Shown here in pieces: positions 44,189 to 56,121 of a DNA stretch of 64,000 nt. The stretch is taken from positions 2,149,001 through 2,213,000 of the forward strand of contig NZ_JAUTAJ010000004.1 in assembly GCF_030818485.1 (NCBI RefSeq), in the 5' to 3' direction. The position numbers were made by a program, and so were the translations under genes. Position 1 is the first letter of the stretch; each line of letters begins with the position of its first letter. Origin of the DNA: Pseudoroseomonas cervicalis (GTDB taxonomy: Bacteria; Pseudomonadota; Alphaproteobacteria; Acetobacterales; Acetobacteraceae). The notes beneath the pieces were generated by a model. That model had not been told where the DNA came from. It saw only the letters and a program-made list of their open reading frames with translations, and made no database searches.

Positions 44189-46171
44189 TCAGTCCGCTGC
44201 AACCTCTGCGTTGGCCATGGCGGGTGCCGCGGCCGACGACGCCTTGAGATCGGGTGGCGTGGCCTCCGCCGCAAGGGTGGCCACCGCCTCGGCCAGGCTC
44301 ATCTCCACCTGCTCGCGGCCCGGCAGGCGGCGCAGCACCACCTTGCCCTGCTCCGCCTCGCGCCTTCCGATCACCGCCAGCACCGGCACGCGCTGCTCGA
44401 TATGGTCGACCACCTTGCGGTTGATCTTCTCGTTGCGCAGGTCCAGCTCGACCGAGAGCCCGGCCTTGCGGAAGGCCGCCGCCGCCTCGCGGGCGAAGGG
44501 CGCGGCCTCGTCCACGATGGTGGCGATGGCGACCTGCACCGGGGCCAGCCAGAGCGGGAAGCGCCCGGCATGCTCCTCGATCAGGATGCCGAGGAAGCGC
44601 TCGAAGCTGCCCAGGATGGCGCGGTGCAGCATGACGGGGCGGTGGCGGTTGCCATCCTCGCCGACATATTCCGCGTCCAGCCGCTCGGGCAGCACGAAAT
44701 CGACCTGCAGCGTGCCGCATTGCCAGTCGCGGCCGATCGCGTCGCGCAGGACGAATTCCAGCTTCGGGCCGTAGAAGGCGCCCTCCCCCGGGTTCAGCTC
44801 ATATTCCACGCCGGCGATGCGGCAGGCTTCCTTCAGCGCGCCTTCCGACCGGTCCCAGGTCTCGTCCGAGCCGGCGCGCTTCTCCGGCCGGTCGGAGAAC
44901 TTCACCCGGAAATCGGTGAAACCGAGATCGCGATAGACGGCCGAGAGCAGCGCCACGAACTCCACCGTCTCGGCGGCGATCTGGTCCTCGGCGCAGAAGA
45001 TATGCGCGTCATCCTGCACGAAGCTGCGCACGCGCATGATGCCGTGCAGCGCGCCGGAGGGCTCGTAGCGGTGGCAGGCGCCAAACTCGGCCATGCGCAG
45101 CGGCAGTTCGCGATAGCTGCGCAGCCCGTGATTGAAGATCTGGACGTGGCAGGGGCAGTTCATCGGCTTCAGCGCCAGGACGCGGTCCTTCTCGGACTCA
45201 TCGTCGATGGTCGCGATGAACATGTTTTCCCGGTACTTGTCCCAGTGGCCGGAGGCTTCCCACAGCTTGCGGTCCACCAGCTGGGGCGTGCGCACCTCCT
45301 GGTAGCCGCCCGCTTCCTGGCGCCGCCGCATATAGTCCTGCAGCGTGGTGTAGAGGCGCCAGCCCTTGGGGTGCCAGAAGATCGAGCCGACCGCCTCCTC
45401 CTGGAGGTGGAACAGCCCCATCTCCTTGCCGATCTTGCGGTGGTCGCGGCGCTCCGCCTCCTCCAGCTGGTGGAGATAGGCGTCGAGCTCCTTCTGGTCG
45501 CGCCAGGCGGTCGCGTAGATGCGGCTCAGCATGGCGTTGCGGTGATCGCCCCGCCAATAGGCGCCGGCCACCTTCATCAGCTTGAAGGCCGAGCCGATAT
45601 CGCCCGTGCTGCGCATATGCGGGCCGCGGCAGAGATCCAGCCACTCGCCCTGGCGGTAGATGCTGATCGGCACATCGACCGGCAGGTCGCGGATCAGCTC
45701 CGCCTTGTAGCGCTCCCCCTTCGCCTCAAAGAAAGCAATGGCCTGCTCGCGCGGCCAGACCTCCCGCTGGAAGGCGGCGTTGCGCGCGATGATCTCGCGC
45801 ATCTTCGCCTCGATCTTCGGGAAGTCTTCCGGGGTGAAGGGCTCGTTGCGGGCGAAATCGTAATAGAAGCCGTTCTCGATGGCCGGGCCGATCGTCACCT
45901 GGGTGCCGGGGAACAGCTCCTGCACGGCTTCCGCCAGCACATGGGCGGCGTCGTGGCGGATCAGCTCCAGCGCCTCGGGGTCCTTCCGCGTGATGAAGCG
46001 GATCGCGGCATCGCCCTCGATCACATGCGACAGGTCGCGCAGCTGGCCATCCACCTGCATGGCGATGGCCGCCTTGGCCAGGCCCGGGCCGATGGCGGCG
46101 GCCACGGTGGTGCCCGTCACCGCCTCGTCAAAGACGCGGACGGATTGGTCGGGCAGCGTGATCGCAGGCAT
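44189..46171 (-). CDS. thrS: Threonyl-tRNA synthetase
   Basis: A 660-residue class II synthetase. The order is TGS domain (residues 1-60), second editing-type domain containing [17 protein letters not shown], the catalytic core with [37 protein letters not shown] (motif 2 and Zn ligands, given in parts), and the anticodon-binding domain ([14 protein letters not shown]). The gene is transcribed with infC, its downstream neighbour. The typical rpmI-rplT continuation is not present after infC in this window. Confidence 0.97.
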   Translation of the reverse strand: MPAITLPDQSVRVFDEAVTGTTVAAAIGPGLAKAAIAMQVDGQLRDLSHVIEGDAAIRFITRKDPEALELIRHDAAHVLAEAVQELFPGTQVTIGPAIENGFYYDFARNEPFTPEDFPKIEAKMREIIARNAAFQREVWPREQAIAFFEAKGERYKAELIRDLPVDVPISIYRQGEWLDLCRGPHMRSTGDIGSAFKLMKVAGAYWRGDHRNAMLSRIYATAWRDQKELDAYLHQLEEAERRDHRKIGKEMGLFHLQEEAVGSIFWHPKGWRLYTTLQDYMRRRQEAGGYQEVRTPQLVDRKLWEASGHWDKYRENMFIATIDDESEKDRVLALKPMNCPCHVQIFNHGLRSYRELPLRMAEFGACHRYEPSGALHGIMRVRSFVQDDAHIFCAEDQIAAETVEFVALLSAVYRDLGFTDFRVKFSDRPEKRAGSDETWDRSEGALKEACRIAGVEYELNPGEGAFYGPKLEFVLRDAIGRDWQCGTLQVDFVLPERLDAEYVGEDGNRHRPVMLHRAILGSFERFLGILIEEHAGRFPLWLAPVQVAIATIVDEAAPFAREAAAAFRKAGLSVELDLRNEKINRKVVDHIEQRVPVLAVIGRREAEQGKVVLRRLPGREQVEMSLAEAVATLAAEATPPDLKASSAAAPAMANAEVAAD

Positions 46172-46284
46172 CGGACAGGTGTTCCCAATGGGTTCCAGGG
46201 CGGCGGACCATGAGCGCCCAGGGCAGATGCGTCAACGCCTAAAGGGCCGCGCCTGGCCCATGGGTGGGGTGTGGCGCGGGAGAA

Positions 46285-46326
46285 GGGCGCGGCCCTGCCC
46301 GGCGGTGAACGGACAGGGCCGCGCCC
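46285..46326. terminator. Large inverted repeat between the cco operon and thrS
   Basis: GGGCGCGGCCCTG and CAGGGCCGCGCCC form a perfect 13-bp stem with a 16-nt loop, 75 bp beyond the last cco-cluster stop. It probably terminates the cco transcript before thrS; it could instead be part of a thrS leader. No U-run follows. Confidence 0.5.
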
Positions 46327-46401
46327 ATGACCCTGGCGGGCCGGCCGGGCCGGGACGGGAGGGAAGCCCGGGCGGCCGTCAGGGAATCACGGGCGGGCGG
46401 C

Positions 46402-46590
46402 TCAGTGCCGCGCCTCCTCCGCCTCGTCATAGGTCAGCTTCACCAAGAACAGGGCGAAGCCGACGCCGAAGGCGAAGAGGCAGAGGGAAAACAGGGTCAG
46501 CGGCCCGTCCTGCGACAGCCCAGCCTGCAGCAGGCCGAGCAGGGCGATGAGGCCGGAGAAGACCAGGAAGAAGATGCGGGTGGGGCTCAT
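46402..46590 (-). CDS. Small membrane protein coupled to ccoS
   Basis: A 62-residue protein with two predicted transmembrane helices (residues 7-25 and 31-50) and an acidic end LTYDEAEEARH. It starts inside the ccoS stop codon (ATGA), the same spacing used between ccoH, ccoI and ccoS, so it should be co-translated. It is not CcoQ (already present at 52018-52200) or CcoS, and I recognise no family. Location suggests an accessory role in cbb3 assembly or stability. It is short, so homology tests are needed. Confidence 0.7.
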   Translation of the reverse strand: MSPTRIFFLVFSGLIALLGLLQAGLSQDGPLTLFSLCLFAFGVGFALFLVKLTYDEAEEARH

Positions 46591-46777
46591 GGCGTGCCTC
46601 GGGGCGTGTCGTGGGGCGGGTGCGGGGCGGGCCCGCGGACAGGATCATCGTCGAACAGGATGCGGGCGGCGGCGCCGTCCAGATCGTCATATTGCCGGCT
46701 GCGCAGCGTCCAGAGGAACAGCAGCAGCGCCATGACGCCCAGGAACAGCGCCATCGGCACCAGCAGCAGCAGCGCGT

Positions 46778-46781
<4 letters not shown>
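46587..46781 (-). CDS. ccoS: cbb3 oxidase maturation protein CcoS (FixS)
   Basis: A 64-residue protein starting MNALLLLVPMALFLGVMALL, with one transmembrane helix, the family's FLWTLRSRQYDDLDGAAARIL segment and a Pro/His-rich end. CcoS is needed for cofactor insertion into CcoN, in association with the copper ATPase CcoI. ATGA overlaps exist on both sides (with ccoI upstream and the small membrane gene downstream). Confidence 0.92.
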
Positions 46782-49140
<2,359 letters not shown>

Positions 49141-49144
<4 letters not shown>

Positions 49145-49632
49145 CGCACCACGATCCTCTCACGGATGTCGAATTCGCGCCCCCCCGGGCCGGTCAGCAC
49201 CAGCCGCGCCTCCCACTGCCCGGCGCGCGGCAGGTCGAGGGCGGCGCGGTAGCGGCCCGGCCCCTCGGCCTCCAGGGTGAGCGGCACGGCGCCGCCTTCC
49301 AGCGGGCGCTCGAGATCGCCGCGCAGGAGGCCGGGGACGGGGCGGCCCTCGCGGTCGTCGATGGCGATGCGCAGCGCATGGCCCTCGACGCGCAGCCTGG
49401 CCTGCCAGCCCAGCGCCTCCTGCCGCGCGCTCTCGGCCAGCACGTCATTGTAGGCGAGGCCGCGATCATAGGCATGGCCGGTGGTGACGCCGGTGAAGGT
49501 GGAGAGCGCCTGCCAGATCAGCACGCCATTGACGGCGATGACGACGCCCATGGCGAGCACGAAGATCCAGGGGATCCAGCGGCCACGGCGCGGATCGAAA
49601 CCGGCCCCGGCGGAGATGGTGTTCGGCTTCAT
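49141..49632 (-). CDS. ccoH: cbb3 assembly protein CcoH (FixH)
   Basis: A 163-residue membrane protein. One N-terminal transmembrane helix (WIPWIFVLAMGVVIAVNGVLI) is followed by a periplasmic domain with the FixH-family pattern TTGHAYDRGLAYNDVLAESARQEALGW and a beta-rich end (GPGRYRAALDLPRAGQWEARL). It stabilises the oxidase during assembly. It starts at ATG 49632, 13 bp after ccoG, and overlaps ccoI (GTGA). Confidence 0.92.
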
Positions 49633-49645
49633 GACGATCGCTCCC

Positions 49646-51133
49646 TCATTTCGGCGCCAGGAAGACGCTGCGCTCGTCCAGCACGGTGCGGCCGGCGGCA
49701 TCGAGCAGGCGGAAGCGCAGCGGGGTGCTCTCCGCCAGCCGCAGCCCGGCCGGCGCGGTGACGAGGGCGCGCCAGCTGGTGATGCCGTCGCGGTGCAGCG
49801 CCAGCACCGGGCGGCCCTGCGGGTCGGTCTCGGCCTCCTGCACCAGCAGGCGGAAGCCCTGCGGCGCGTCCAGCACCAGCGCCAGCGCCGCCTCGGGCCG
49901 GGTGCGGTTGCCGAGCTTCAGCGTGTAGGCGTTGCGGATGCCGCCATCGGAGAGGCGGACATAAAGCGGCGCGCGGTCGCGCAGCACGGCGAGCGTCGCC
50001 GTCTCGCGCAGCAGGAAGGCGCCCAGCATGACCAGCGCCACGGCGGCCAGCACCCCGGCATAGAGCCAGGAGCGCGGGCGGGAGAAGCGCACCGGCTGGC
50101 GCGCCTTCATGCCGCAGACATGCCGCACCGGGCCCGGCGCGACGCCGGCCGTGGCGGCGGTGCTGGCGGCGAGATTGGCCAGGGTCTCGAAGGCGACCAG
50201 CCCGGTCGGGCGGTGCAGCTTCGTCATCACGTCGTCGCAGGCATCGATGCAGAGGCCGCAGCCGATGCATTCCAGCTGCTGGCCGTCGCGGATGTCGATG
50301 CCGGTCGGGCAGACATGCACGCAGGCGCGGCAATCGACGCAATCGCCGACGCCTTCCGCCTTGGCCTTGCCGCGCGGCTCGCCGCGCCAGGCGCGGTAGG
50401 AGACGACGAGCGAGTTCTCGTCCAGCATCGCCGCCTGGAAGCGCGGCCAGGGGCACATATAGGTGCAGACCTGCTCGCGCGCCCAGCCGGCCAGCAGATA
50501 GGTGGTGCCGGTGAAGATGCCGAAGAAGACATAGGTCTCGAGGCTGGAGCGGCCGGTGAACAGCTCGCGCAGCAGGGTCGGCGCGTCCTGGAAATACATG
50601 ATCCAGGCGCCGCCGGTCGCCGCCGCGATGGCCAGCCAGGCGGCGTGCTTGGCCGCCTTGCGCGCCAGCTTGCCGCGGCCCCAGGGCTGCGCGTCGAGCC
50701 GGATGCGGGCGTTGCGGTCACCCTCGATGCGGCGCTCGATCCACATGAACAGATCGGTCCAGACCGTCTGCGGGCAGGCGAAGCCGCACCAGACGCGGCC
50801 GAACAGGCTGGTCACCGCGAACAGGCCGATCGCCGCCAGCACCAGAAGCCCGGTGAGGAAATAGATCTCCTGCGGCCAGATCTCGATCCAGAACAGGAAG
50901 ATGCGGGCATTGGTGATGTCGACCAGCACCGCCTGCCCCGGCATCCCCGGGCCACGATCCCAGCGCAGCCAGGGGACCAGGTAGTAGAGGGTGAGGCAGA
51001 GAGCCAGGATCGCCCATTTGGCGCGGCGCACCCGCCCCTGCACCGCCTTCGGATAGACCTTCTGGCGGCTGGCATAGAGCGAACCCGCTTCCGTCCCGGC
51101 CGGCTGCACGCCCCTGGGATCGATCCGGCTCAT
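49646..51133 (-). CDS. ccoG: cbb3 oxidase accessory ferredoxin CcoG (FixG)
   Basis: A 495-residue polyferredoxin. It has five or so transmembrane helices (WAILALCLTLYYLVPWL, VLVDITNARIFLFWIEIWPQEIYFLTGLLVLAAIG, and later ones). The two [4Fe-4S] motifs are CVDCRACVHVCP and CIGCGLCIDACD, near residue 270, and a C-terminal Ig-like domain follows. It supports copper reduction for cbb3 assembly. It is positioned 6 bp after ccoP. Confidence 0.95.
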   Translation of the reverse strand: MSRIDPRGVQPAGTEAGSLYASRQKVYPKAVQGRVRRAKWAILALCLTLYYLVPWLRWDRGPGMPGQAVLVDITNARIFLFWIEIWPQEIYFLTGLLVLAAIGLFAVTSLFGRVWCGFACPQTVWTDLFMWIERRIEGDRNARIRLDAQPWGRGKLARKAAKHAAWLAIAAATGGAWIMYFQDAPTLLRELFTGRSSLETYVFFGIFTGTTYLLAGWAREQVCTYMCPWPRFQAAMLDENSLVVSYRAWRGEPRGKAKAEGVGDCVDCRACVHVCPTGIDIRDGQQLECIGCGLCIDACDDVMTKLHRPTGLVAFETLANLAASTAATAGVAPGPVRHVCGMKARQPVRFSRPRSWLYAGVLAAVALVMLGAFLLRETATLAVLRDRAPLYVRLSDGGIRNAYTLKLGNRTRPEAALALVLDAPQGFRLLVQEAETDPQGRPVLALHRDGITSWRALVTAPAGLRLAESTPLRFRLLDAAGRTVLDERSVFLAPK

Positions 51134-51139
51134 CCGTTC

Positions 51140-52015
51140 TTACTCCGCCTCGCCGCCGCCGAGCGAATGGACATAGACGGTGAGCATGTTGATCACCGCC
51201 GGGTCCAGGCGCTCGCCCCAGGCGGGCATCACGCCGGCGCGGGCATAGGAAATGCTCTGCACGATGGCGGCCTTGTCGCCGCCATAGAGCCAGACCTGGT
51301 CGGCGAGATTCGGCGCGCCGAACTCCCGGTTGCCCTGGCCGCGATCGCCATGGCAGCTGGCGCAGTTCTCGGCGAAGAGCGCGGCGCCGCGCTCGGCCGC
51401 GGCCGGGCTGGTGGCGCGGCCGGAGAGCGAGAGCACATGCTCGGCCACATCATTGACCTGCGCCGGCTTCAGCAGCCCGTCGGCCAGGAAGCGCGGCATC
51501 ATCGAACTGCGCGACGCGTCCGATTCCGTGTTGCGGATGCCGTGCTGGATGGTCAGGCGGATCTCGTCCAGCTTGCCGCCCCAGATCCAGTCATCATCGG
51601 CCAGGCTCGGGAAGCCGCCCGGCGCGCCCTGCCCGCCCGCGCCATGGCAGCCGGCGCAGTTGTTGGCGAAGGCGACACGGCCGCCGGCGAGGGCGAAGCC
51701 GCGCATCTCGGGGTCGGCCATGATCTGCCGCGGCGTCGCCTGGCGCAGCCCGGCCAGCATCGGGCCCTGCTGGCGCGCATGCTCGGCCATCTCCGCCTCG
51801 ATCGCGCCGCGCGCGGTCCAGCCGGTGACGCCGGTGGCGCCGCGGATCGGCAGCGCCGGGTAGAGCACCACCCAGACCGCCGCGAAGGCGATGGTCGCGT
51901 AGAACACGTAGAGCCACCATCTCGGCAGCGGCGTGTTCAGCTCCTTGATGCCGTCCCATTCATGGCCGGTGGTGTCGCGGCCGCTGACGGCATCCTTCTC
52001 GATCTTGGTCGGCAT
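51140..52015 (-). CDS. ccoP: cbb3 cytochrome c oxidase subunit III (CcoP)
   Basis: A 291-residue dihaem cytochrome c. One N-terminal helix (WWLYVFYATIAFAAVWVVLY) anchors two haem domains with CAGCH and CASCH motifs. The axial methionines are candidate in SSMMPRFLADG and GVMPAWGERL. It transfers electrons from cytochrome c to CcoO/CcoN. It starts 2 bp after ccoQ. Confidence 0.96.
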   Translation of the reverse strand: MPTKIEKDAVSGRDTTGHEWDGIKELNTPLPRWWLYVFYATIAFAAVWVVLYPALPIRGATGVTGWTARGAIEAEMAEHARQQGPMLAGLRQATPRQIMADPEMRGFALAGGRVAFANNCAGCHGAGGQGAPGGFPSLADDDWIWGGKLDEIRLTIQHGIRNTESDASRSSMMPRFLADGLLKPAQVNDVAEHVLSLSGRATSPAAAERGAALFAENCASCHGDRGQGNREFGAPNLADQVWLYGGDKAAIVQSISYARAGVMPAWGERLDPAVINMLTVYVHSLGGGEAE

Positions 52016-52017
52016 CG

Positions 52018-52200
52018 TCAGATGCTCCGTTCCGGCTGCCGCGGACGCGGCGCCTCGTCACGCAGGGGGATCGACGCCATCGCCTGGTAGCTCTGGCGCT
52101 TGCCCGGCCGCAGCACCCAGAACAGGATGAAGCCGAACAGCACGAAGAACCACACGACCCAGGCGGTCTTCAGCATCGGGTAGAGGGAGATCAGGTCCAT
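52018..52200 (-). CDS. ccoQ: cbb3 oxidase subunit CcoQ (FixQ)
   Basis: A 60-residue single-helix protein (KTAWVVWFFVLFGFILFWVLRP) with a basic end, located between ccoO and ccoP as usual. It stabilises the interaction of CcoP with the CcoNO core. Confidence 0.9.
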   Translation of the reverse strand: MDLISLYPMLKTAWVVWFFVLFGFILFWVLRPGKRQSYQAMASIPLRDEAPRPRQPERSI

Positions 52201-52210
52201 CGCCCGGCCC

Positions 52211-52942
52211 TCACTGCTGCCGCACGCGGTCGGGCGTGACGTCGCTGAACTTCACCAGCGTGCCCAGCATCTGCAGATAGGCGACCAGCGCGTCCATCTC
52301 CGTCACCTCGCGCGCATTGCCGTCGAAGGCCCCCTGGCGGGCGCGGGCATAGCGCGTGGCGAAGCCGCCATTGTCCATCTCGGGCTTCGCCTGGGTCTCC
52401 AGGTCGAGCCGCGCATTGGCGATCATCTCCTCCGTGTAGGGCACGCCGACGGCGCGCAGCCCGCGCAGATGGTATTCGATGTCGCGATAGTCGAGCGGCC
52501 GGTCGAGGAAGGCATAGGGCGGCATCACGCTCTCCGGCACCACGGCGCGCGGATCGCGCAGATGCGCCGCGTGCCAATCATCGGAATAGCGGCCGCCGAC
52601 GCGCGCCAGGTCGGGGCCCGTGCGCTTGCTGCCCCACTGAAACGGGTGGTCATACATGCTCTCGGCGGCGAGGCTGTAATGGCCGTAGCGCTCCAGCTCG
52701 TCGCGGAAGGGGCGCACCATCTGGCTGTGGCAGGTGTAGCAGCCCTCGCGCACATAGATGTTGCGGCCCATCACCTCGAGCGGGGTGTAGGGGCGCACGC
52801 CCTCCACCCGCTCGATCGTGGTCTCGACGGCGAAGAGCGGCACGATCTGCACGAGGCCGCCGATGGAGACCGTGATGAGGGTGAGCACCCCCATCAGGAT
52901 CAGGTTCTTCTCGATCAGCGCGTGGCTGAAGCGGCGGAACAT
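52211..52942 (-). CDS. ccoO: cbb3 cytochrome c oxidase subunit II (CcoO)
   Basis: A 243-residue monohaem cytochrome c with an N-terminal helix ([21 protein letters not shown]), haem motif CYTCHSQM and the typical [17 protein letters not shown] segment. The axial Met is in [10 protein letters not shown]. It passes electrons to the CcoN haems. It starts 13 bp after ccoN. Confidence 0.96.
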   Translation of the reverse strand: MFRRFSHALIEKNLILMGVLTLITVSIGGLVQIVPLFAVETTIERVEGVRPYTPLEVMGRNIYVREGCYTCHSQMVRPFRDELERYGHYSLAAESMYDHPFQWGSKRTGPDLARVGGRYSDDWHAAHLRDPRAVVPESVMPPYAFLDRPLDYRDIEYHLRGLRAVGVPYTEEMIANARLDLETQAKPEMDNGGFATRYARARQGAFDGNAREVTEMDALVAYLQMLGTLVKFSDVTPDRVRQQ

Positions 52943-52955
52943 TTTTTTCAGTTCC

Positions 52956-54440
52956 TTATTCGGCGGGGGCGGGATGGGCGCGCAGGATGGCGACCTTCGG
53001 CGCCGTCTCGCCGCGCACCGTGCGCCAGAGGTTGTAGGCCATCAGCAGGGCGCCGGTGAGGTAGAGCACACCGCCCAGCATGCGGATGACGTAGTAGGGA
53101 TGCATCGCCGCCACCGTCTCCACGAAGGAGTATTGGAGGAAGCCGAGCTCGTCATAGGAGCGCCACATCAGCCCCTGCATGATGCCCGACACCCACATGG
53201 CGGTGATGTAGAGAACGATGCCGAGCGTCGCGATCCAGAAATGCCATTCGGCCAGCTTCTTCGAGTACAGCTCGGTCTTCCCCCAGAGCCGCGGCACCAG
53301 CCAGTACAGCGCGCCAAAGGTGATGAAGCCGTTCCAGCCCAGCGCGCCGGAATGGACGTGGCCGATGGTCCAGTCGGTGTAGTGCGAGAGCGCGTTGACC
53401 GCCTTCACCGACATCACCGGCCCCTCGAAGGTGGCCATGGCGTAGAAGCCGACGGCGGCGACCGAGAAGCGCAGGCCCGGATCGGTGCGCAGCTTGTCCC
53501 AGGCGCCGGAGAGCGTCATCAGCCCGTTGATCATGCCGCCCCAGGAGGGCATCCACAGCATGACCGAGAACACCATGCCGAGCGTCTGCGCCCAGTCAGG
53601 CAGCGCGGTGTAGTGCAGGTGGTGCGGGCCGGCCCAGATGTAGAGGAAGATCAGCGACCAGAAATGGACGATCGACAGCCGGTAGGAATAGACCGGCCGG
53701 TCCGCCTGCTTCGGGATGAAGTAGTACATGATGCCGAGGAAGCCGGCGGTCAGGAAGAAGCCCACCGCGTTGTGGCCGTACCACCACTGGATCATCGCAT
53801 CCTGCACGCCGGAGGCGGCGATGTAGGACTTGGCGTGGCCGAGCGACAGCGGCAGCGCGATGTTGTTGCCGATATGCAGCATGGCAACCGTGATGATGAA
53901 GGCGAGGAAGAACCAGTTCGCCACATAGATGTGGGGTTCCTCGCGCTTGATGATGGTGCCGCCGAAGGCGACCAGATAGGCCACCCACACCACCGTCAGC
54001 CACAGATCGACATACCATTCGGGCTCGGCATATTCCTTGCCCTGCGTCACGCCGAGCACATAGCCGAGCGCCGCCATGACGATGAAGAACTGGTAGCCGG
54101 CGAACAGGAACCAGCCCATCTCCTTGCCGCCGAACAGCCGGGCGCGGCAGGTGCGCTGCACGACATAGAGGCTGGTGCAGAGCAGCGCGTTGCCGCCGAA
54201 GGCGAAGATCACCGCGCTGGTGTGCACCGGCCGCAGCCGGCCGAAAGTGGTCCATTCCAGGTCGAGATTGAGCAGCGGGAAGGCCAGCTGCGCCGCCACC
54301 ACCACGCCGACCAGGAAGCCGACGATGCCCCAGAACATGGTGGCGACGGCCATCGCGCGGATCGGCCCGTCCACATAGCTATCCTGCCGCAAACTGCCGA
54401 TCTCGGCGGCGAGGCGCGCGGCGTGGCCTCCTTCTGGCAT
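52956..54440 (-). CDS. ccoN: cbb3 cytochrome c oxidase catalytic subunit I (CcoN)
   Basis: A 494-residue twelve-helix subunit. Conserved histidines for low-spin haem b, CuB and the b3 haem are visible in [35 protein letters not shown] and [16 protein letters not shown]. It reduces O2 to water with proton pumping and high O2 affinity. ATG 54440 has a GGAGAG ribosome-binding site; the upstream in-frame ATG would add 40 residues without membrane character. It heads a nine-gene operon, and the FNR/FixK box lies 107-120 bp upstream. Confidence 0.97.
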   Translation of the reverse strand: MPEGGHAARLAAEIGSLRQDSYVDGPIRAMAVATMFWGIVGFLVGVVVAAQLAFPLLNLDLEWTTFGRLRPVHTSAVIFAFGGNALLCTSLYVVQRTCRARLFGGKEMGWFLFAGYQFFIVMAALGYVLGVTQGKEYAEPEWYVDLWLTVVWVAYLVAFGGTIIKREEPHIYVANWFFLAFIITVAMLHIGNNIALPLSLGHAKSYIAASGVQDAMIQWWYGHNAVGFFLTAGFLGIMYYFIPKQADRPVYSYRLSIVHFWSLIFLYIWAGPHHLHYTALPDWAQTLGMVFSVMLWMPSWGGMINGLMTLSGAWDKLRTDPGLRFSVAAVGFYAMATFEGPVMSVKAVNALSHYTDWTIGHVHSGALGWNGFITFGALYWLVPRLWGKTELYSKKLAEWHFWIATLGIVLYITAMWVSGIMQGLMWRSYDELGFLQYSFVETVAAMHPYYVIRMLGGVLYLTGALLMAYNLWRTVRGETAPKVAILRAHPAPAE

Positions 54441-54546
54441 CGCTGAACTCTCCGTCTGCCGGGGAAACCGCCCCGCTGCGGGCGCCTCCGGTCGGACTCC
54501 GGGCGCGCGATCGGGTCCAGGGAAGCGGAAGCCCCCCGGACTGTCC

Positions 54547-54560
54547 TTGATGCGCGTCAA
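54547..54560. promoter_or_regulatory. FNR/FixK-type box in the ccoN-DUF2189 divergent region
   Basis: TTGATGCGCGTCAA matches TTGAT-N4-ATCAA with one departure (GTCAA for ATCAA). Placement between the divergent ccoN operon and the DUF2189 gene allows it to act on either or both. Low-oxygen activation by FNR or FixK is standard for cco genes. Confidence 0.75.
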
Positions 54561-54636
54561 GTTTCCGCCGGCCCCGCCGCGCTATGCTCGGCGCGACACA
54601 GGCAGCAACAACGGCCCTTTCGGGGAGGCCCCGCCC

Positions 54637-55482
54637 ATGACCACGCCGCCCATCCACAGCCCGGACGCGGCGCTGCACGCCACCGCGCCGCAGGCCGGCC
54701 TGCCGGCGCCGCGCAGCGTGGCGCATGACCGGCCCTGGGCCTGGCTCGCCGCCGGCTGGAACGATCTCTGGGCGGCGCCGGGGCTCGGCCTGTCCTATGG
54801 CGCGGCGCTGGCGGTCGCCGGCTGGGCGCTGGCGCTGCTGTCGCAGCAGGTCGGCACGCTCTGGGCCATCCTGCCCGCCACCGCCGGCTTCTTCCTGGTG
54901 GCGCCGCTGCTGGCCACCGGGCTGTACGAGGCGTCGCGCCGGCGCGAGCTCGGCCTCGATTGCGGCTGGGGCCAGGCGCTGGCCGCCTTCCGCCGCAACG
55001 CCTCGCAGCTCGCCCTGCTGGGCGGCGCGCTGCTGCTGATCCACCTGTTCTGGGTGCGGCTCGCGGGGCTGCTCTTCGCGCTCTGCTTCGGCCCCGGCTT
55101 CGCGCCGCCGCTGGAGGCGCTGCCGCTGGCCCTGCTGCGGGAGGAGCGGCTGCTGCCCTTCCTGATCGCCGGCACCGCCACCGGCTTCCTGCTGGCGGCG
55201 CTGACCTTCGGCATCGGCGCGCTGTCGATCCCGATGCTGCTGGAGCGCGACATCTCGGCGGTGGAGGCGATCATCGCCTCCTGGCAGGGGGTGATGGAGA
55301 ATTGGCGGCCGATGGCGCTCTGGGCCGGGCTGATCGTGCTGTTCACCGGGCTGGCGCTGGTGCCGCTCTTCCTCGGCCTCGCCGTGGCGCTGCCGCTGAT
55401 CGGCCACGCCACCTGGCACGCCTATCGCGACATCTACCCGGACCGGCCGGACATCCCGGGCGTCACAGCCGCAGGGTCATGA
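54637..55482 (+). CDS. DUF2189 membrane protein
   Basis: A 281-residue polytopic protein with about six helices. Features are DRPWAWLAAGWNDLWAAPGLGLSYG, then FFLVAPLLATGLYEASRRRELG, then FGIGALSIPMLLERDISAVEAI and a cytoplasmic end ATWHAYRDIYP, all typical of DUF2189. Function is unknown. It is divergent from ccoN across an FNR/FixK-like box, implying low-oxygen co-regulation. Its end overlaps the convergent acetyltransferase gene by 20 bp. Confidence 0.88.
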   Translation: MTTPPIHSPDAALHATAPQAGLPAPRSVAHDRPWAWLAAGWNDLWAAPGLGLSYGAALAVAGWALALLSQQVGTLWAILPATAGFFLVAPLLATGLYEASRRRELGLDCGWGQALAAFRRNASQLALLGGALLLIHLFWVRLAGLLFALCFGPGFAPPLEALPLALLREERLLPFLIAGTATGFLLAALTFGIGALSIPMLLERDISAVEAIIASWQGVMENWRPMALWAGLIVLFTGLALVPLFLGLAVALPLIGHATWHAYRDIYPDRPDIPGVTAAGS

Positions 55483-55969
55483 AGCGCAGGTCGAGCCAGC
55501 GGTCGAATTTCCGCCCGACCTCGCGCAGCAGCCCCGCCTCCTCGAACCCCGCCCTGGCGTGCAGGGCGATGGAGGCGGTGTTGCCGGCCTCGATGCCGGC
55601 GACCATGACATGCAGCCCGGCCGCCCGGGCCCGCTCGATCAGCGCCGCCAGCAAAGCGCGGCCCAGCCCCTGCCCCTGCGCCGCCGGGTCGACATAGACC
55701 GAATGCTCGACGGTGGCGGCGAAGCCGGCGAAGGGGCGGAAATCGCCATAGCTGGCGAAGCCCAGCACCTGGTCGCCCCGTACCGCCACCAGCACCGGCA
55801 GGCCGCGCCCCTGGCGCTGCGCCAGCCAGTCCCGCCTGGCCGCCAGATTCGTCTCCTCGGTGTGCCAGACCGCCAGGCTCTCGCGGATCGCCTGGTTGAA
55901 GATGGCCAGGATGCCGGGCAAATCGGCCTCGCGGGCGTCGCGGATCTCGGGGGCAATGGTCTCGGTCAT
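55463..55969 (-). CDS. GNAT N-acetyltransferase (Pat/MnaT-like)
   Basis: A 168-residue GNAT enzyme resembling phosphinothricin/L-amino acid N-acyltransferases. The family pattern IRDAREADLPGILAIFNQAI, SVYVDPAAQGQGLGRALLAALIERA (acetyl-CoA-binding Q-G-x-G) and GIEAGNTASIALHARAGFEEAG are all present. Such enzymes acetylate amino acids like methionine sulfoximine. It has no obvious partner; the downstream gene overlaps convergently. Confidence 0.92.
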   Translation of the reverse strand: MTETIAPEIRDAREADLPGILAIFNQAIRESLAVWHTEETNLAARRDWLAQRQGRGLPVLVAVRGDQVLGFASYGDFRPFAGFAATVEHSVYVDPAAQGQGLGRALLAALIERARAAGLHVMVAGIEAGNTASIALHARAGFEEAGLLREVGRKFDRWLDLRFMTLRL

Positions 55970-56042
55970 GCTGGCGGCTCACGCTGCGGGTCGGGCGGGG
56001 AAAGGGCTCCCCGGGGGACATGCTTCCACTATGATGGACATA

Positions 56043-56067
56043 GGTCAAACCTGCTGACCGGTTGACC
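56043..56067. promoter_or_regulatory. Inverted repeat upstream of the M20 gene
   Basis: GGTCAA and TTGACC arms flank a 13-nt centre, 55 bp before the M20 start. Such arms resemble operators of GntR-like regulators, but no regulator gene is adjacent, so this is weak. Confidence 0.3.
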
Positions 56068-56121
56068 GGACCCCGGGCGCGGCTCAGTTTCGCGCCCCTT
56101 GCGGGCCAGCGGAGAGAGACG

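Noticed and set aside
49481..52090. 869-residue plus-strand open frame across ccoG and ccoP
   Set aside because: Antisense shadow; the minus-strand cco proteins carry full motifs.
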